A DNA stretch of 40,313 nucleotides from DATLXH01 sp035576005 (lineage in GTDB: Bacteria > Acidobacteriota > Thermoanaerobaculia > Gp7-AA8): positions 1 to 40,313 of the forward strand of contig DATLXH010000075.1 in NCBI GenBank assembly GCA_035576005.1, given 5' to 3'. The notes under the pieces are model-generated. The model ran no database searches. It was not told where the DNA came from and was given only the letters and a program-made list of their open reading frames with translations. A program made the translations under genes and the position numbers. Positions 8,532 through 16,934 of the stretch are shown piece by piece (positions within the stretch are counted from its first letter, which is position 1; the number at the start of each line of letters is the position of its first letter).

Positions 8532-9746
8532 CTACGCGCGCTTCGCTCGCTCCGGTGCTGGCTTCCGCGGGAGAGCATCACTTCGATTCGCTTCAACCCT
8601 GCGTGGGGTCGTCCCGCCGCGACGGCTCGACATGAACTTATCCCATGCGACGGCAACGGCGGGGACGATCATCAGCGTCGAGTAGGTTCCCGACAAGACT
8701 CCCACAAGCAGGACCAGCGAAAATTCGTGGATGACTTTCCCGCCGAAAACAACGAGTGAGATCAGCACGAGGATCACCGAGCCGCTCGTCAGGATGGTTC
8801 GCGAGAGCGTCTGGTTCATCGCGTTGTTGAGCTGGTCGCCGAACGCAACCTTGCCCTTCAACTTTCTGGCGTTCTCCCGGACGCGGTCGTAAGTGACGAC
8901 CGTGTCATTGACCGAGTAACCGACGATGAGCAGGAGCGCGGCAACGATGTTCAGGGAGAACTCACCGCGGATAAGCACGAGAAACGCGAGCGCGATCAGG
9001 ACGTCGTGAACGATGCAGATCATCGCCGCCACACCGAACCCGAGGTCGAAGCGGAAGGTAATGTAGATCCCCATGGCGATGGTTGAGAGGATGACGGCCC
9101 AGATCGCTTTCTGCTGCAGCTCCTTTCCTACCTGCGGTCCAACGGACTCCTGGTTGAGGACGTTGAACTTGCCGAGGAACGCTTTCTCGGAAATGACTTT
9201 TCCTGAAGCAGACGACACTCCCGGAGCCGATGTCACCTGAGACATATTGCTGTAGAGCCCAAGCTCAGAACGCTTGGAGACAACCGACTGCGCGACGTTG
9301 TAGTAGTAATCGTGTGCCGCCGGTCCTGTTCCCTTTCGATCGGGATCTGCGTTTTTCAGAATCTCCGCAAGGGTGTCGCGTCCCTGATAGTTCAGGTCAT
9401 GCTTTGTGGCCGATTCCGGGTTCAACGTGGTGTTGAGACGCTCGACGAGCTGCCCTGCATAGTCGCCTTCACTTCCCTGCTTCGGCAGACGAATCAGGAC
9501 CGCGTTCTCTTCCGCTTTTCCATATCGCTGAACGGTGGCGTTTGCAATCTGGGAGCGGAGAAGGTCGAAGGGAACCTGCTCACGGAACTTGAGTATGACG
9601 TTCGCTCCGCCCGAGAAGTCGATTCCCATGTTCAGCCCGCGGGTCAGATACATTCCGAGACCGAGCAGCATGATGAGCGCCGAGAAAGCGACGGCGTGCA
9701 AGCGCCATTTGACGAAGTCGTAATTGGGATTGACGAATATCTGCAT
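8532..9746 (-). CDS. secF: Protein translocase subunit SecF
   Basis: Inner-membrane RND-type partner of SecD that uses the proton motive force to help pull proteins out of the SecYEG channel. It is 404 aa. The N-terminus NPNYDFVKWR, a first membrane segment (VAFSALIMLLGLGMYLT), then GIDFSGGANV are SecF signatures. The periplasmic domain is larger than in E. coli SecF (~320 aa), and C-terminal membrane segments include SVNDTVVTYDRVREN, the conserved SecF TM4 region. The tail is basic (RRGGTTPRR). GAGGAG lies before the ATG. It follows secD by 15 nt and is surely co-transcribed with it. Confidence 0.94.
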   Translation of the reverse strand: MQIFVNPNYDFVKWRLHAVAFSALIMLLGLGMYLTRGLNMGIDFSGGANVILKFREQVPFDLLRSQIANATVQRYGKAEENAVLIRLPKQGSEGDYAGQLVERLNTTLNPESATKHDLNYQGRDTLAEILKNADPDRKGTGPAAHDYYYNVAQSVVSKRSELGLYSNMSQVTSAPGVSSASGKVISEKAFLGKFNVLNQESVGPQVGKELQQKAIWAVILSTIAMGIYITFRFDLGFGVAAMICIVHDVLIALAFLVLIRGEFSLNIVAALLLIVGYSVNDTVVTYDRVRENARKLKGKVAFGDQLNNAMNQTLSRTILTSGSVILVLISLVVFGGKVIHEFSLVLLVGVLSGTYSTLMIVPAVAVAWDKFMSSRRGGTTPRRVEANRSDALPRKPAPERAKRA

Positions 9747-9761
9747 GGTTTCTCCTCGTCC

Positions 9762-11354
9762 TTAGATGCTGATCTGCTGGGGACGATCAACCGGTTTGTA
9801 AGTGATGTCGAAGATGACTCGCGACACGAAGAACGCCGTGAATACGGAAGCCGCAAGGCCGATCAGAAGCGTGACAGCGAAGCCTTTGATCGGACCCGTT
9901 CCAAACTGGAAGAGAAACAACGCCGAGATGATCGTTGTCAGATGGGTGTCGATGATAGTCCCGAACGCTCGGGAGAATCCGTTGTCGATAGCTGCCCGGA
10001 CTGTCTTGCCTTCGCGCAGCTCCTCGCGGATGCGCTCGAAGACCAGAACGTTGCTGTCGATTGCCATACCGAGGGTCAGGATGATGCCTGCAATCCCGGG
10101 AAGGGTGAGAGTCGCGCGGAAATACGCCATCATCCCGAGCAGGATGATGAGGTTGAGGAATAGCGCAATGACGGCGTTGATCCCGGCCCCGCGGTAATAG
10201 ACGATGACCGTAAGAATCAGTAGGGCGAATCCGATGAGTGCCGCTGTGACGCCTGCGCGGATCGAGTCACTGCCGAGCGAAGGTCCGACAGTGCGTTCCT
10301 CGAGAGTCGTCATCGAGGCCGGCAGCGCGCCGCTTCGCAGGATCAGTGCGAGATCGCTTGATTCCTGCTGCGTGAAGCGCCCTTCGATGATCCCCTGGTC
10401 CTCGATCTGGCTGTTGATGTTCGGTGCCGACTTGACCTTGTTATCGAGAACGATCGCCAGACCGCGATTGATGTTTGCCCCGGTGAGAGCTGCGAACTTG
10501 CGACCGCCGTCGGGCGTGAGTGAGAAGCTGATGATTGGCTCACCCAGACGTCCTTTATCGACACGCGCGGTCTTGAGGTCACGTCCGGTAACCGGAACGG
10601 ACTTTCTCACCGCGTAAAACATCTTTCCGGAAACTCTCCCAAAGGCGTCCTGGCTATCTCCGGGAAGGATGTCGACATCGTTTCGCATTGGGGCGGGAAG
10701 AGACTGCAGGAGAGCCTCAGCGTCCGGTCCGGTTGCCGGCTGCCCGGGTGCGATCTCTTCCACTATCCTGAACTGGAGCTGGGCCGTCGTCTTGATGATC
10801 TCCTTCACGCGCGCAGGGTCATCCACGCCCGGAAGCTGAATGACGATGTTCTTACCTCGAACTCCCCCCTGGCGGGCGATGACCGGTTCGGTGACGCCAA
10901 GGGCGTCCACGCGATTCCGGATCGTCTCCATGGCCTGGTTGACTGTGTCGTCCTCGAGTTGCGACCGGCCACTTTCCTTGATGGCGAACTGCACGCCCTC
11001 GGGTTGCTGCGTCACATCGAATTGACCCAGCCAGTCGCGACCGATTTTTTCGTAGTCGGCCATCGACGCGCCGCCCTGGGGGACTGCAATGAAGGAGTTC
11101 TCACTGACTCGTCTGACAACCGGGGCGGGTAGCGATTGCTTGGTTACCTGTGCCTTGAAGAACTCCATCGCCTGATCGACTTCAGCGCGGACCGCGTCTC
11201 CTGTGTTGACCTGCATCACGAGATGCGTGCCGCCCTTGAGATCGAGTCCGAGAGGGATGCGCTCTTCATTCTTCCGTTGCGGGATCAGAGGCGCGATGAA
11301 CAGCACCATGAGCCCGATGATGAGAGCGACTTTCCACCAGATGTTTCTGTTCAA
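9762..11354 (-). CDS. secD: Protein translocase subunit SecD
   Basis: RND-type translocation motor subunit. The chosen TTG start at 11354 gives MNRNIWWKVALIIGLMVLF, a typical SecD first membrane helix, with GGAGGA just upstream. A TTG at 11402 would add 16 residues (SRYSTTHAAG...) in front of that helix and seems less likely. Seen: IPLGLDLKGGTHLVMQV after TM1, VRGKNIVIQLPGVDDPARV in the P1 domain, GRFTQQESSDLALILRSGALPA, and the C-terminal membrane block with GMAIDSNVLVFERIREEL. It is 530 aa. It lies between yajC and secF in one minus-strand operon. Confidence 0.94.
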   Translation of the reverse strand: MNRNIWWKVALIIGLMVLFIAPLIPQRKNEERIPLGLDLKGGTHLVMQVNTGDAVRAEVDQAMEFFKAQVTKQSLPAPVVRRVSENSFIAVPQGGASMADYEKIGRDWLGQFDVTQQPEGVQFAIKESGRSQLEDDTVNQAMETIRNRVDALGVTEPVIARQGGVRGKNIVIQLPGVDDPARVKEIIKTTAQLQFRIVEEIAPGQPATGPDAEALLQSLPAPMRNDVDILPGDSQDAFGRVSGKMFYAVRKSVPVTGRDLKTARVDKGRLGEPIISFSLTPDGGRKFAALTGANINRGLAIVLDNKVKSAPNINSQIEDQGIIEGRFTQQESSDLALILRSGALPASMTTLEERTVGPSLGSDSIRAGVTAALIGFALLILTVIVYYRGAGINAVIALFLNLIILLGMMAYFRATLTLPGIAGIILTLGMAIDSNVLVFERIREELREGKTVRAAIDNGFSRAFGTIIDTHLTTIISALFLFQFGTGPIKGFAVTLLIGLAASVFTAFFVSRVIFDITYKPVDRPQQISI

Positions 11355-11357
11355 AAT

Positions 11358-11363
11358 TCCTCC
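11358..11363 (-). promoter_or_regulatory. Shine-Dalgarno site deciding the secD TTG start
   Basis: On the minus strand GGAGGA is followed by ATT and the TTG at 11354. It is the best ribosome-binding match near the secD 5' end and supports the internal TTG over the TTG at 11402. The spacing is on the short side. Confidence 0.6.
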
Positions 11364-11499
11364 GAGGCTACCTGCTGCGTGAGTCGTTGAATATCGAGAC
11401 AAGTCCCCCGGCTACGTAGAGGCCGGGAAGCTTCGTTCCATGAGCAAAACCGTGATCCGGGGAGCTCCGACGGATGGAGAACCTCAGACCGGGGGCGGA

Positions 11500-11820
11500 T
11501 TACTCCGCGCTGTCGCCTCCGCTCAGGCTCGCAACCGCGGAGCGGAGCAGTTTGATCTTCACGTTCTCAGCGATTTTCAGCTGAACGATCTCACCCTCCA
11601 CGCCCTGAATCGTGCCGTGAATTCCGCCCGTGGTAATGACGCGGTCACCCTTTTTGAGGGCATCCAACATCGTTTGTGTCTTGCCTCGCTGCTTGTTCGC
11701 AGGTGCAATGACAAGAAAGTAAAAAATTGCGCCGATCGCCAGGATCGGCAGAGCCTGGGCAATGATGCCTGCAGCGTTGGCGCTTTGAATCCATGCGAAG
11801 GGGAACATCATCGATGACAT
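11500..11820 (-). CDS. yajC: Preprotein translocase accessory subunit YajC
   Basis: Small single-pass inner-membrane protein that associates with SecDF. The start at 11820 gives MSSMMFPFAWIQSANAAG, then a hydrophobic helix (AQALPILAIGAIFYFLVIAP) and the family tail NKQRGKTQTMLDALKKGDRVITTGGIHG (residues ~41-68), which contains the KxGDxVxTxGG signature of YajC. Total 106 aa, as usual for the family. Upstream in-frame codons (to 11973) run through the inverted-repeat element and are not part of the gene. AGGA lies 3-4 nt before the ATG. It is followed by secD after 145 nt and preceded by tgt, the conserved tgt-yajC-secD-secF order. Confidence 0.92.
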   Translation of the reverse strand: MSSMMFPFAWIQSANAAGIIAQALPILAIGAIFYFLVIAPANKQRGKTQTMLDALKKGDRVITTGGIHGTIQGVEGEIVQLKIAENVKIKLLRSAVASLSGGDSAE

Positions 11821-11858
11821 TTTCCTGGAGTGACGGCGATGGCGGTGGACGGTAGGGA

Positions 11859-12024
11859 CTAGTGGAGTGTATTTGATGAATTGGTACCAGATGGCGATGG
11901 ATCGGCGACGTGGGCGAGGCGCGGCGACGCAGGAATAGTGGTGACTATGCTGAGGAGTCGCAACGAAGCTCACGACGGCGAGACCAAGCCAGGTGGTACC
12001 AATTCATCGAATTCACTCCACTAG
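11859..12024. repeat. MITE-like element with 31-bp inverted repeats, between tgt and yajC
   Basis: Arms 11859-11889 and 11994-12024 are reverse complements at 29 of 31 positions (mismatches at positions 16 and 20 of the arm). The outer tetramer of both ends is CTAG, which may be a target duplication or part of the repeat. The 104-nt interior has no convincing reading frame. The element fills most of the 216-nt gap between the tgt stop and yajC, inside an otherwise conserved operon. It looks like a non-autonomous insertion; whether it affects yajC-secDF expression is unknown. Confidence 0.78.
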
Positions 12025-12036
12025 CTCGCCGCGGCC

Positions 12037-13164
12037 TCAGACGCTGCTCTTCCCTGCGCTTTGACCGGTTCGGGCGAGGAAGGTTTCGCGAAAGGTCCCG
12101 AACGAATTGGACGCGATAGCCTGCCGGATTCCCTTCATCAAGTCAAGATAGAACCACAAGTTATGGATTGTGTTGTAGGTGGCGGCTGCCATCTCGCCGC
12201 TGACGTACAGATGACGAAGGTAGGCGCGCGACACGGTCTGGCAGGTCGGACAGCCACATGCAGGGTCGAGGGGACCCTTGTCGTCCCTGTAGCGGGCGTT
12301 CTTGATTCCGACCCGTCCTTCACTCGTGAACAGGGTTCCGTTTCGTGCGTTTCGCGTCGGCATGACGCAGTCGAACATGTCAATTCCCGCTTCGACCCCG
12401 GCCAGAAGATCTTCCGGAGTGCCGACCCCCATGAGATACCTCGGCTTTTCCGCCGGAAGCAGGGGGGCGGTGAATGACAAGGTTTCGATCATCTCGATCT
12501 TCGGCTCCCCAACGGAGAGACCGCCGATGGCGAAACCGTCGAACGGAATCGCGGCGATCTGCTCGACACTCCGACGCCGAAGATCGTGGTGAACTCCTCC
12601 CTGGACGATTCCAAAGAGCGCCGACCCGCCGCGCGGAGTCTGGTGCGATCTGATTGCCCATCGATGAGTCAGCTCCAGCGAGCGCTCGATCGCCTCGCGG
12701 GAGAGTCCGTACGCGGGGCACTCGTCGAACGCCATCGCGATGTCCACTCCCATGCGGGCTTGAATCTCGACTGATCGTTCGGGCGAGAGAAAGTGGCGCG
12801 AACCGTCAATGTGACTCTGAAAGTCGACACCTTCCTCGCGTATTTTGCGAATCGAGGCGAGAGAGAAAAGCTGGAAACCGCCTGAATCGGAAAGTAGAGC
12901 ACCCTTCCATCCCATGAACTCGCGCACGCCGCCCAGCTGCTCGAGAAGGTCGATGCCGGGACGGAGCATCAGATGGTACGTGTTGCAAAGGATGATCTCC
13001 GGCCCGAGCATCGCCAGCTGGTCGCTCGTGATTGCTTTGACCGCGGCGAGCGTGCCGACAGGCATGAAGACCGGCGTCTGAATCGTTCCGTGCCGGGTGG
13101 TGATCTCTCCACGCCGTGCAGTTCCGTCCGACGCGAGCAGCCGGAATCGAAGGTCGGATGTCAT
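12037..13164 (-). CDS. tgt: tRNA-guanine transglycosylase
   Basis: Exchanges guanine-34 of tRNAs with GUN anticodons for the queuosine precursor preQ1. It is 375 aa, standard for bacterial Tgt. Active-site LLSDSGGFQ (Asp93, general acid/base) and FDCVMPTRNARNG (nucleophile Asp265, within the tRNA-binding loop) are intact. The zinc site is CGCPTC (C303, C305, C308) with His334 in NTIHNL. It follows lolA by 37 nt on the same strand and precedes yajC-secDF, the common bacterial arrangement. No queCDEF synthesis genes are in view. Confidence 0.95.
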   Translation of the reverse strand: MTSDLRFRLLASDGTARRGEITTRHGTIQTPVFMPVGTLAAVKAITSDQLAMLGPEIILCNTYHLMLRPGIDLLEQLGGVREFMGWKGALLSDSGGFQLFSLASIRKIREEGVDFQSHIDGSRHFLSPERSVEIQARMGVDIAMAFDECPAYGLSREAIERSLELTHRWAIRSHQTPRGGSALFGIVQGGVHHDLRRRSVEQIAAIPFDGFAIGGLSVGEPKIEMIETLSFTAPLLPAEKPRYLMGVGTPEDLLAGVEAGIDMFDCVMPTRNARNGTLFTSEGRVGIKNARYRDDKGPLDPACGCPTCQTVSRAYLRHLYVSGEMAAATYNTIHNLWFYLDLMKGIRQAIASNSFGTFRETFLARTGQSAGKSSV

Positions 13165-13201
13165 CCCTGGCTACACGACGCCAAGGCCGACGAGAGCGCG
13201 C

Positions 13202-13894
13202 TCAATTCAGCTTCATCGACTGCATCTTCACCGTGGCGGGAAGATTGAGAGTGAATCGGGTTGGCTCGATCTTCTGGTTGAGCCGGATGTTCGTGAAGTC
13301 GTACTTTGTGATGTCGCCGTCGCCCTCGACGTACTCGAACCGGTTCGTCAGATAGCTCGAACGATCGATCCAGATGGTGATCTTCCTGACACGCTTTGCG
13401 ACGATCTTCGTTTTCGGTGAAAGCTCGAGGCGGTAGGAAGGCTGACCTTTCGTATCCGTGAATGTGAAGTCGAAGTATCGGGCGAGCTCTTCGATCGTGC
13501 CGGTGGCGCCCATGTATTTGAAGATCCTGTCCTCGAACCGCTTCACTTCGAGACGCTCTGCCTTGTTCAGATCGGGGTAGTACGTGGTCAGCCATCCCTT
13601 TGAGACGAGCAGTTGCAGCTTACGAGGCGCCTGATAGACCCAGAGCACCTGATTCGGCTTCGCGAAAGAGAAGGTCCCGGTTGAAATCTCGGGCTGAGCC
13701 AGAAGCGCGAGCGTTTTTTCCTGGCGAAACTCCGCCTCGAGGCTCATCGTCTTCTTCTGCTGGTCGATCACCTTCTTGAGCACCGTCTCGAGGGTTTCAC
13801 CTTTAGAGGGTTTCGAGGATGGCTTCGCGGCGTTGACGCTCAGGGCGAACGCCGCAATGAAAGAGAGAAGGATAGAGGACGTACGTCTGGACAT
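13202..13894 (-). CDS. lolA: LolA-type outer-membrane lipoprotein carrier
   Basis: Periplasmic chaperone that takes lipoproteins from LolCDE to the outer membrane. The 230-aa product has a cleavable signal (SSILLSFIAAFALSVNAA, residues 6-23). An amphipathic helix with DQQKKTMSLEAEFRQEKT (the typical SL.A.F.Q pattern) is followed by beta-strands including GTFSFAKPNQVLWVYQAP, which matches the LolA G.f...P..mRW.Y..P motif with leucine for methionine, and IWIDRSSYL, the family's conserved D. It heads the minus-strand block with tgt, so it may be co-transcribed. A promoter could not be picked out in the space shared with the divergent gene at 14407. Confidence 0.87.
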   Translation of the reverse strand: MSRRTSSILLSFIAAFALSVNAAKPSSKPSKGETLETVLKKVIDQQKKTMSLEAEFRQEKTLALLAQPEISTGTFSFAKPNQVLWVYQAPRKLQLLVSKGWLTTYYPDLNKAERLEVKRFEDRIFKYMGATGTIEELARYFDFTFTDTKGQPSYRLELSPKTKIVAKRVRKITIWIDRSSYLTNRFEYVEGDGDITKYDFTNIRLNQKIEPTRFTLNLPATVKMQSMKLN

Positions 13895-14059
13895 GGCGCT
13901 CGCAACAGATCGGTTCTCGACGGAAATTTCCCGTGACTGCTCGACGGATGCTGGGAAAAAAGGGGAGCGAACGCAGACCTGGAACCCAAAACGGCGAATT
14001 CAAAAAAGGGAATGAGCTGCGCCAGCGGTTCTTTCGTTGTATGTCGACTCCCTTAACGC

Positions 14060-14348
14060 GCATTTCTCACAGGCCTTCGTCGTGAGACAGCGGATAGCGG
14101 CCTGTCTGCGAGGCGCACGGCGATTTTTCGACGAGAGCATAGTTGACACTGTGTCGAGAGCAACGGGGGCGGGTGTAGGGACGCAGGGCCTGCGTCCGGC
14201 ACCCAGACATTCGCATCAGGAATTCTGCATCCCGGCATGAACCCTCGTCCAAAGGATGGCCGACGACAATCTTCTCGGTCAGGGACAGGGTACCGGACGC
14301 ACGCCGTGCGTCCCTACGCTCGCATTCTGTGAGGTCTGTGAGAAATGC
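14060..14348. repeat. R-family MITE-like repeat, copy R1
   Basis: Terminal inverted repeats GCATTTCTCACAG (14060-14072) and CTGTGAGAAATGC (14336-14348) are exact reverse complements. Just inside is TTGACACTGTGTCGAG, a small palindrome shared with copy R4. A ~200-nt internal module (from ~14117) is nearly identical to that of R4 and begins and ends with GC-rich palindromes of the TAGGGACGCA type. The element fills most of the 511-nt gap between lolA and the secreted-protein gene; the rest (13895-14059) shows nothing recognisable. It has no coding capacity of its own. Confidence 0.85.
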
Positions 14349-14406
14349 GGGTCGCTCTGCCTTCGGTTTCTCGATGGCGCGTATACTCTTGAGCCGAGGC
14401 TCGCCT

Positions 14407-15240
14407 ATGAAAACCGCTCTCGTGTGCATCCTGCTGCTGGCTACGCCGTCTCTTTCATCCGCCGCGATTCAATACGAATTCCGCCAGACTTCACGAAGCG
14501 ATCAGGGAATGCAGCCCCCCGTTGAGGTTACAGGTCGCGCCGTACTCGAGGGAGAACGGAGCCGGGTCGAGTACCTGCAGAATCCTGTCTACGGACAGGG
14601 AACGTACGTTCTTTCATTGCTCAGTGCCCGGAGTATTTACATCATCAATCCTCGCACGCGAACCTACTACGACGTGCCGCTGTCCACGGTCGCAAACAGC
14701 CTGGGCTCCGCAAAGATCGAAGTAACGAACCTCAAAGCGGGAACAAAGAAGATGGATGATCACCCGTTGATCGCGGGGGTTCCAACCGACCACTATCGCT
14801 TCGAGTCTTCGTACGACATGACTGTGATGTTTGGAAGCATCCCGCTCCGGCAGGCCGTTGTGACGACCGTTGACAGCTGGACGACGAATGCATTTGGAAG
14901 TGTCCCGGCGCCGATATTTGCCAGTACGGATTTCACCACGGGGAACGCCGAGCTCGACAAGTTGATCAGCGCTGAGACTTCCCGGGTCAGCGGTCTGGCT
15001 CTGAGGCAGATCGTCACGATCACCACCAGCGCAAAGAAGACGGGCGTCGCGCGTAAAGACGTCAAACTGAACGTCAGCAAGCGTCAGACATCGGAGATCC
15101 TGGTCAGCGCGGTGCGCAATGTTCAGGTCGAGCCGTCGTTTTTTCAGATTCCGGAAGGATTCACGAAATCGGTCCCGAAACGCGAAGGGATCGACGGCCA
15201 GCTTGTCGATCAGCCGTCCTCGACTCCCGGGACGCGTTAG
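14407..15240 (+). CDS. Secreted protein of unknown function
   Basis: Not assigned to a named family with confidence. The ATG at 14407 begins a clear signal peptide (KTALVCILLLATPSLSSAA, residues 2-20), so the ~257-residue mature protein is probably periplasmic or exported. It is rich in beta-strand-like segments (VTGRAVLEGERSRVEY, RSIYIINPRTRTYYDVP, TDHYRFESSYDMTVMFG) that resemble DUF4412/LolA-type half-barrel carriers; this is a tentative fold guess. A frame extension upstream to 14329 would run into repeat R1 and was rejected. TATACT at 14382-14387 is a possible -10 box with no good -35 partner. It may be transcribed with the M23 gene 155 nt downstream. Confidence 0.75.
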   Translation: MKTALVCILLLATPSLSSAAIQYEFRQTSRSDQGMQPPVEVTGRAVLEGERSRVEYLQNPVYGQGTYVLSLLSARSIYIINPRTRTYYDVPLSTVANSLGSAKIEVTNLKAGTKKMDDHPLIAGVPTDHYRFESSYDMTVMFGSIPLRQAVVTTVDSWTTNAFGSVPAPIFASTDFTTGNAELDKLISAETSRVSGLALRQIVTITTSAKKTGVARKDVKLNVSKRQTSEILVSAVRNVQVEPSFFQIPEGFTKSVPKREGIDGQLVDQPSSTPGTR

Positions 15241-15395
15241 CCGCATCTTTCGAAGACTTCGCGAATGCGGGTACGTGGAGAGGTGGGTCGGCAGGTAGTC
15301 TGTAGGACAGACACTCTTGTTTGTAACGGAGAGACCTTTCAGTTGCCTAAATCGGATTGCGGTTGTACCATCGTAGGAAGTTTCCGAAGTCCAGT

Positions 15396-16748
15396 ATGAA
15401 AAAGCAGCTCGCCAGGGGCGAGGGTCGGGGTGGGGTGAGACGGGTGCCGCGTGGCTACTATGCGGCTGCTCTCCCATTAATTCTCCCACTTGTCGTTTTA
15501 GCGACACGCAACGCCTCGATTGCACCTGCGGCCGAGATCCTTGCCGCCGCGTCTGCCAACCTTCCCTCGATCGATCTGGGCTCTACCCTCAGTCCGGCAG
15601 CGAACCCACTTCCTCCTCACGCGCTGTACCTCACCGTGGATGACGGCGACACCCTCGACGCGATCTTTGTTGCCGGGGGGCTGACGCTTTCCGAATCAGC
15701 GAATCTCACGAGCGCATTCGCCCGATCCGTCGACCCGCGACGGCTCAAAATTGGTGACCTTGTCCGCTTCCATTACGACGAGTCAATGCGTGTCGATTTC
15801 GTGGAGATGAAGATCACCGGCTGGGGCCAGATCCAGGCCGAGCGCACGGCGAACGGCTTTGTCGTTCGTGAGGCCGTCGCCCGGACCACCACGGTCGAGA
15901 GTACGATCGCGGCGGAAATTGACTCGTCTCTTTATGACGCGTTACGCAGGGCGGGCGAGAAGCCGCAGCTCGCCGGGGACCTGGTCGAAGTGTTTCAGTG
16001 GGACATCGACTTTTTCACTCTGAAGAAGGGTGACAGCTTCAGTTTCGTGACGAAGAAAACGTACGCCGGCGAAGATCACACGGGCTATGGACCGATCGTT
16101 GCCGCTCGTTTCCACCACAACGGACGCGTGTTCGAGGCTTACCGTTTCGACGCCCCGGACGGCCGCCCGGGCTATTACACGGCCGATGGAAAGCCGCTCA
16201 AAAAACAGTTCCTGAAATCCCCCCTGAAGTACACACGTGTCACCTCAGGCTTCTCACGACGCCGATTTCATCCGGTCCTCAATCGCTTCCGTCCGCACTA
16301 CGGGATTGACTACGGCGCTCCAACAGGAACGCCTGTGATGTCGACGGCGGACGGTGTGGTCGTAGCGTCGGGCTACCGTGCCGGTGAGGGCAACTTCATT
16401 CGCATCAAGCACAACTCGAGGATCGAAACGAGCTATCTCCACCTGTCGCGCTTTGCGAAGGGGCTGAGGAAAGGGAGTCAGATCACTCAGGGAGATGTGA
16501 TCGGTTACGTTGGATCGACAGGACTTGCAACGGGTCCTCACCTCGACTATCGCGTCTGCGATGCGGGAAAGTGGCTCAACCCGCTCGAGCTCAAATCGAT
16601 CACCGCCGATCCTCTCGTTGCGGGCTCGCTCTCGCGTTTCCGCTCGCATGTCGCGCGATATTCGCGGGAAATCGGACAGGGTTCCACGCAGCTCGCGCGG
16701 AACAAAGCCCGCATTTCTCACAGACCTTCGCCGCGAGACGACGGGTAG
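15396..16748 (+). CDS. M23-family (LytM) peptidoglycan metallopeptidase with LysM-like region
   Basis: Predicted cell-wall DD- or DL-endopeptidase. After a basic N-terminus comes a signal-anchor (YYAAALPLILPLVVLAT, residues 21-37). A LysM/OapA-like region (VDDGDTLDAIFVAGGLTLSE, ~81-130) follows, then a linker and the M23 domain (~275-400). Zinc ligands and catalytic residues: H301 and D305 in RPHYGIDYGAPTGTPV, H349 in SYLHLSR, and the final motif GPHLDYRV (H382, D384), where most relatives have HLH. The last 12 codons and the stop lie inside repeat R2 (starting 16711), so the repeat supplies the C-terminus. The ATG at 15396 is a choice among several starts; an upstream one at 15357 and an internal GTG at 15435 are possible. 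Confidence 0.88.
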   Translation: MKKQLARGEGRGGVRRVPRGYYAAALPLILPLVVLATRNASIAPAAEILAAASANLPSIDLGSTLSPAANPLPPHALYLTVDDGDTLDAIFVAGGLTLSESANLTSAFARSVDPRRLKIGDLVRFHYDESMRVDFVEMKITGWGQIQAERTANGFVVREAVARTTTVESTIAAEIDSSLYDALRRAGEKPQLAGDLVEVFQWDIDFFTLKKGDSFSFVTKKTYAGEDHTGYGPIVAARFHHNGRVFEAYRFDAPDGRPGYYTADGKPLKKQFLKSPLKYTRVTSGFSRRRFHPVLNRFRPHYGIDYGAPTGTPVMSTADGVVVASGYRAGEGNFIRIKHNSRIETSYLHLSRFAKGLRKGSQITQGDVIGYVGSTGLATGPHLDYRVCDAGKWLNPLELKSITADPLVAGSLSRFRSHVARYSREIGQGSTQLARNKARISHRPSPRDDG

Positions 16749-16886
16749 CGGCCTGTCGACTTTGTTGCACAACGATTTCACACCTTGACATAGTGTCGAC
16801 TCTGCTCTCGTCGCGAGAGCCGTCGTTGGGCCTCGCATCCAGGCCACTCTAACGTCGTCTCACGGCGAAGGGTCTGTGAGAAATGC
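16711..16886. repeat. R-family MITE-like repeat, copy R2
   Basis: Short form (176 bp). Ends GCATTTCTCACAG (16711-16723) and CTGTGAGAAATGC (16874-16886). Imperfect pairing continues to ~47 bp per arm (for example CTTCGCCGCGAGACGACG against the reverse complement of CGTCGTCTCACGGCGAAG). The left end overlaps the 3' end of the M23 gene and contributes its stop codon. The right end stops 48 nt before the GHMP fusion gene. Confidence 0.85.
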
Positions 16887-16934
16887 GCGCCTCAGTCCCG
16901 AACGGGCACTCTTTTAGCACCGGTTCCCCCGATT

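Noticed and set aside
9312..10163. 283-codon plus-strand frame opposite secD/secF
   Set aside because: It lies wholly antisense to two well-supported sec genes and encodes an acidic, low-complexity protein with no family match.
14614..15525. 303-codon minus-strand frame opposite the secreted protein gene
   Set aside because: Antisense to a gene with a good signal peptide; translation is Arg-rich with no recognisable domain.
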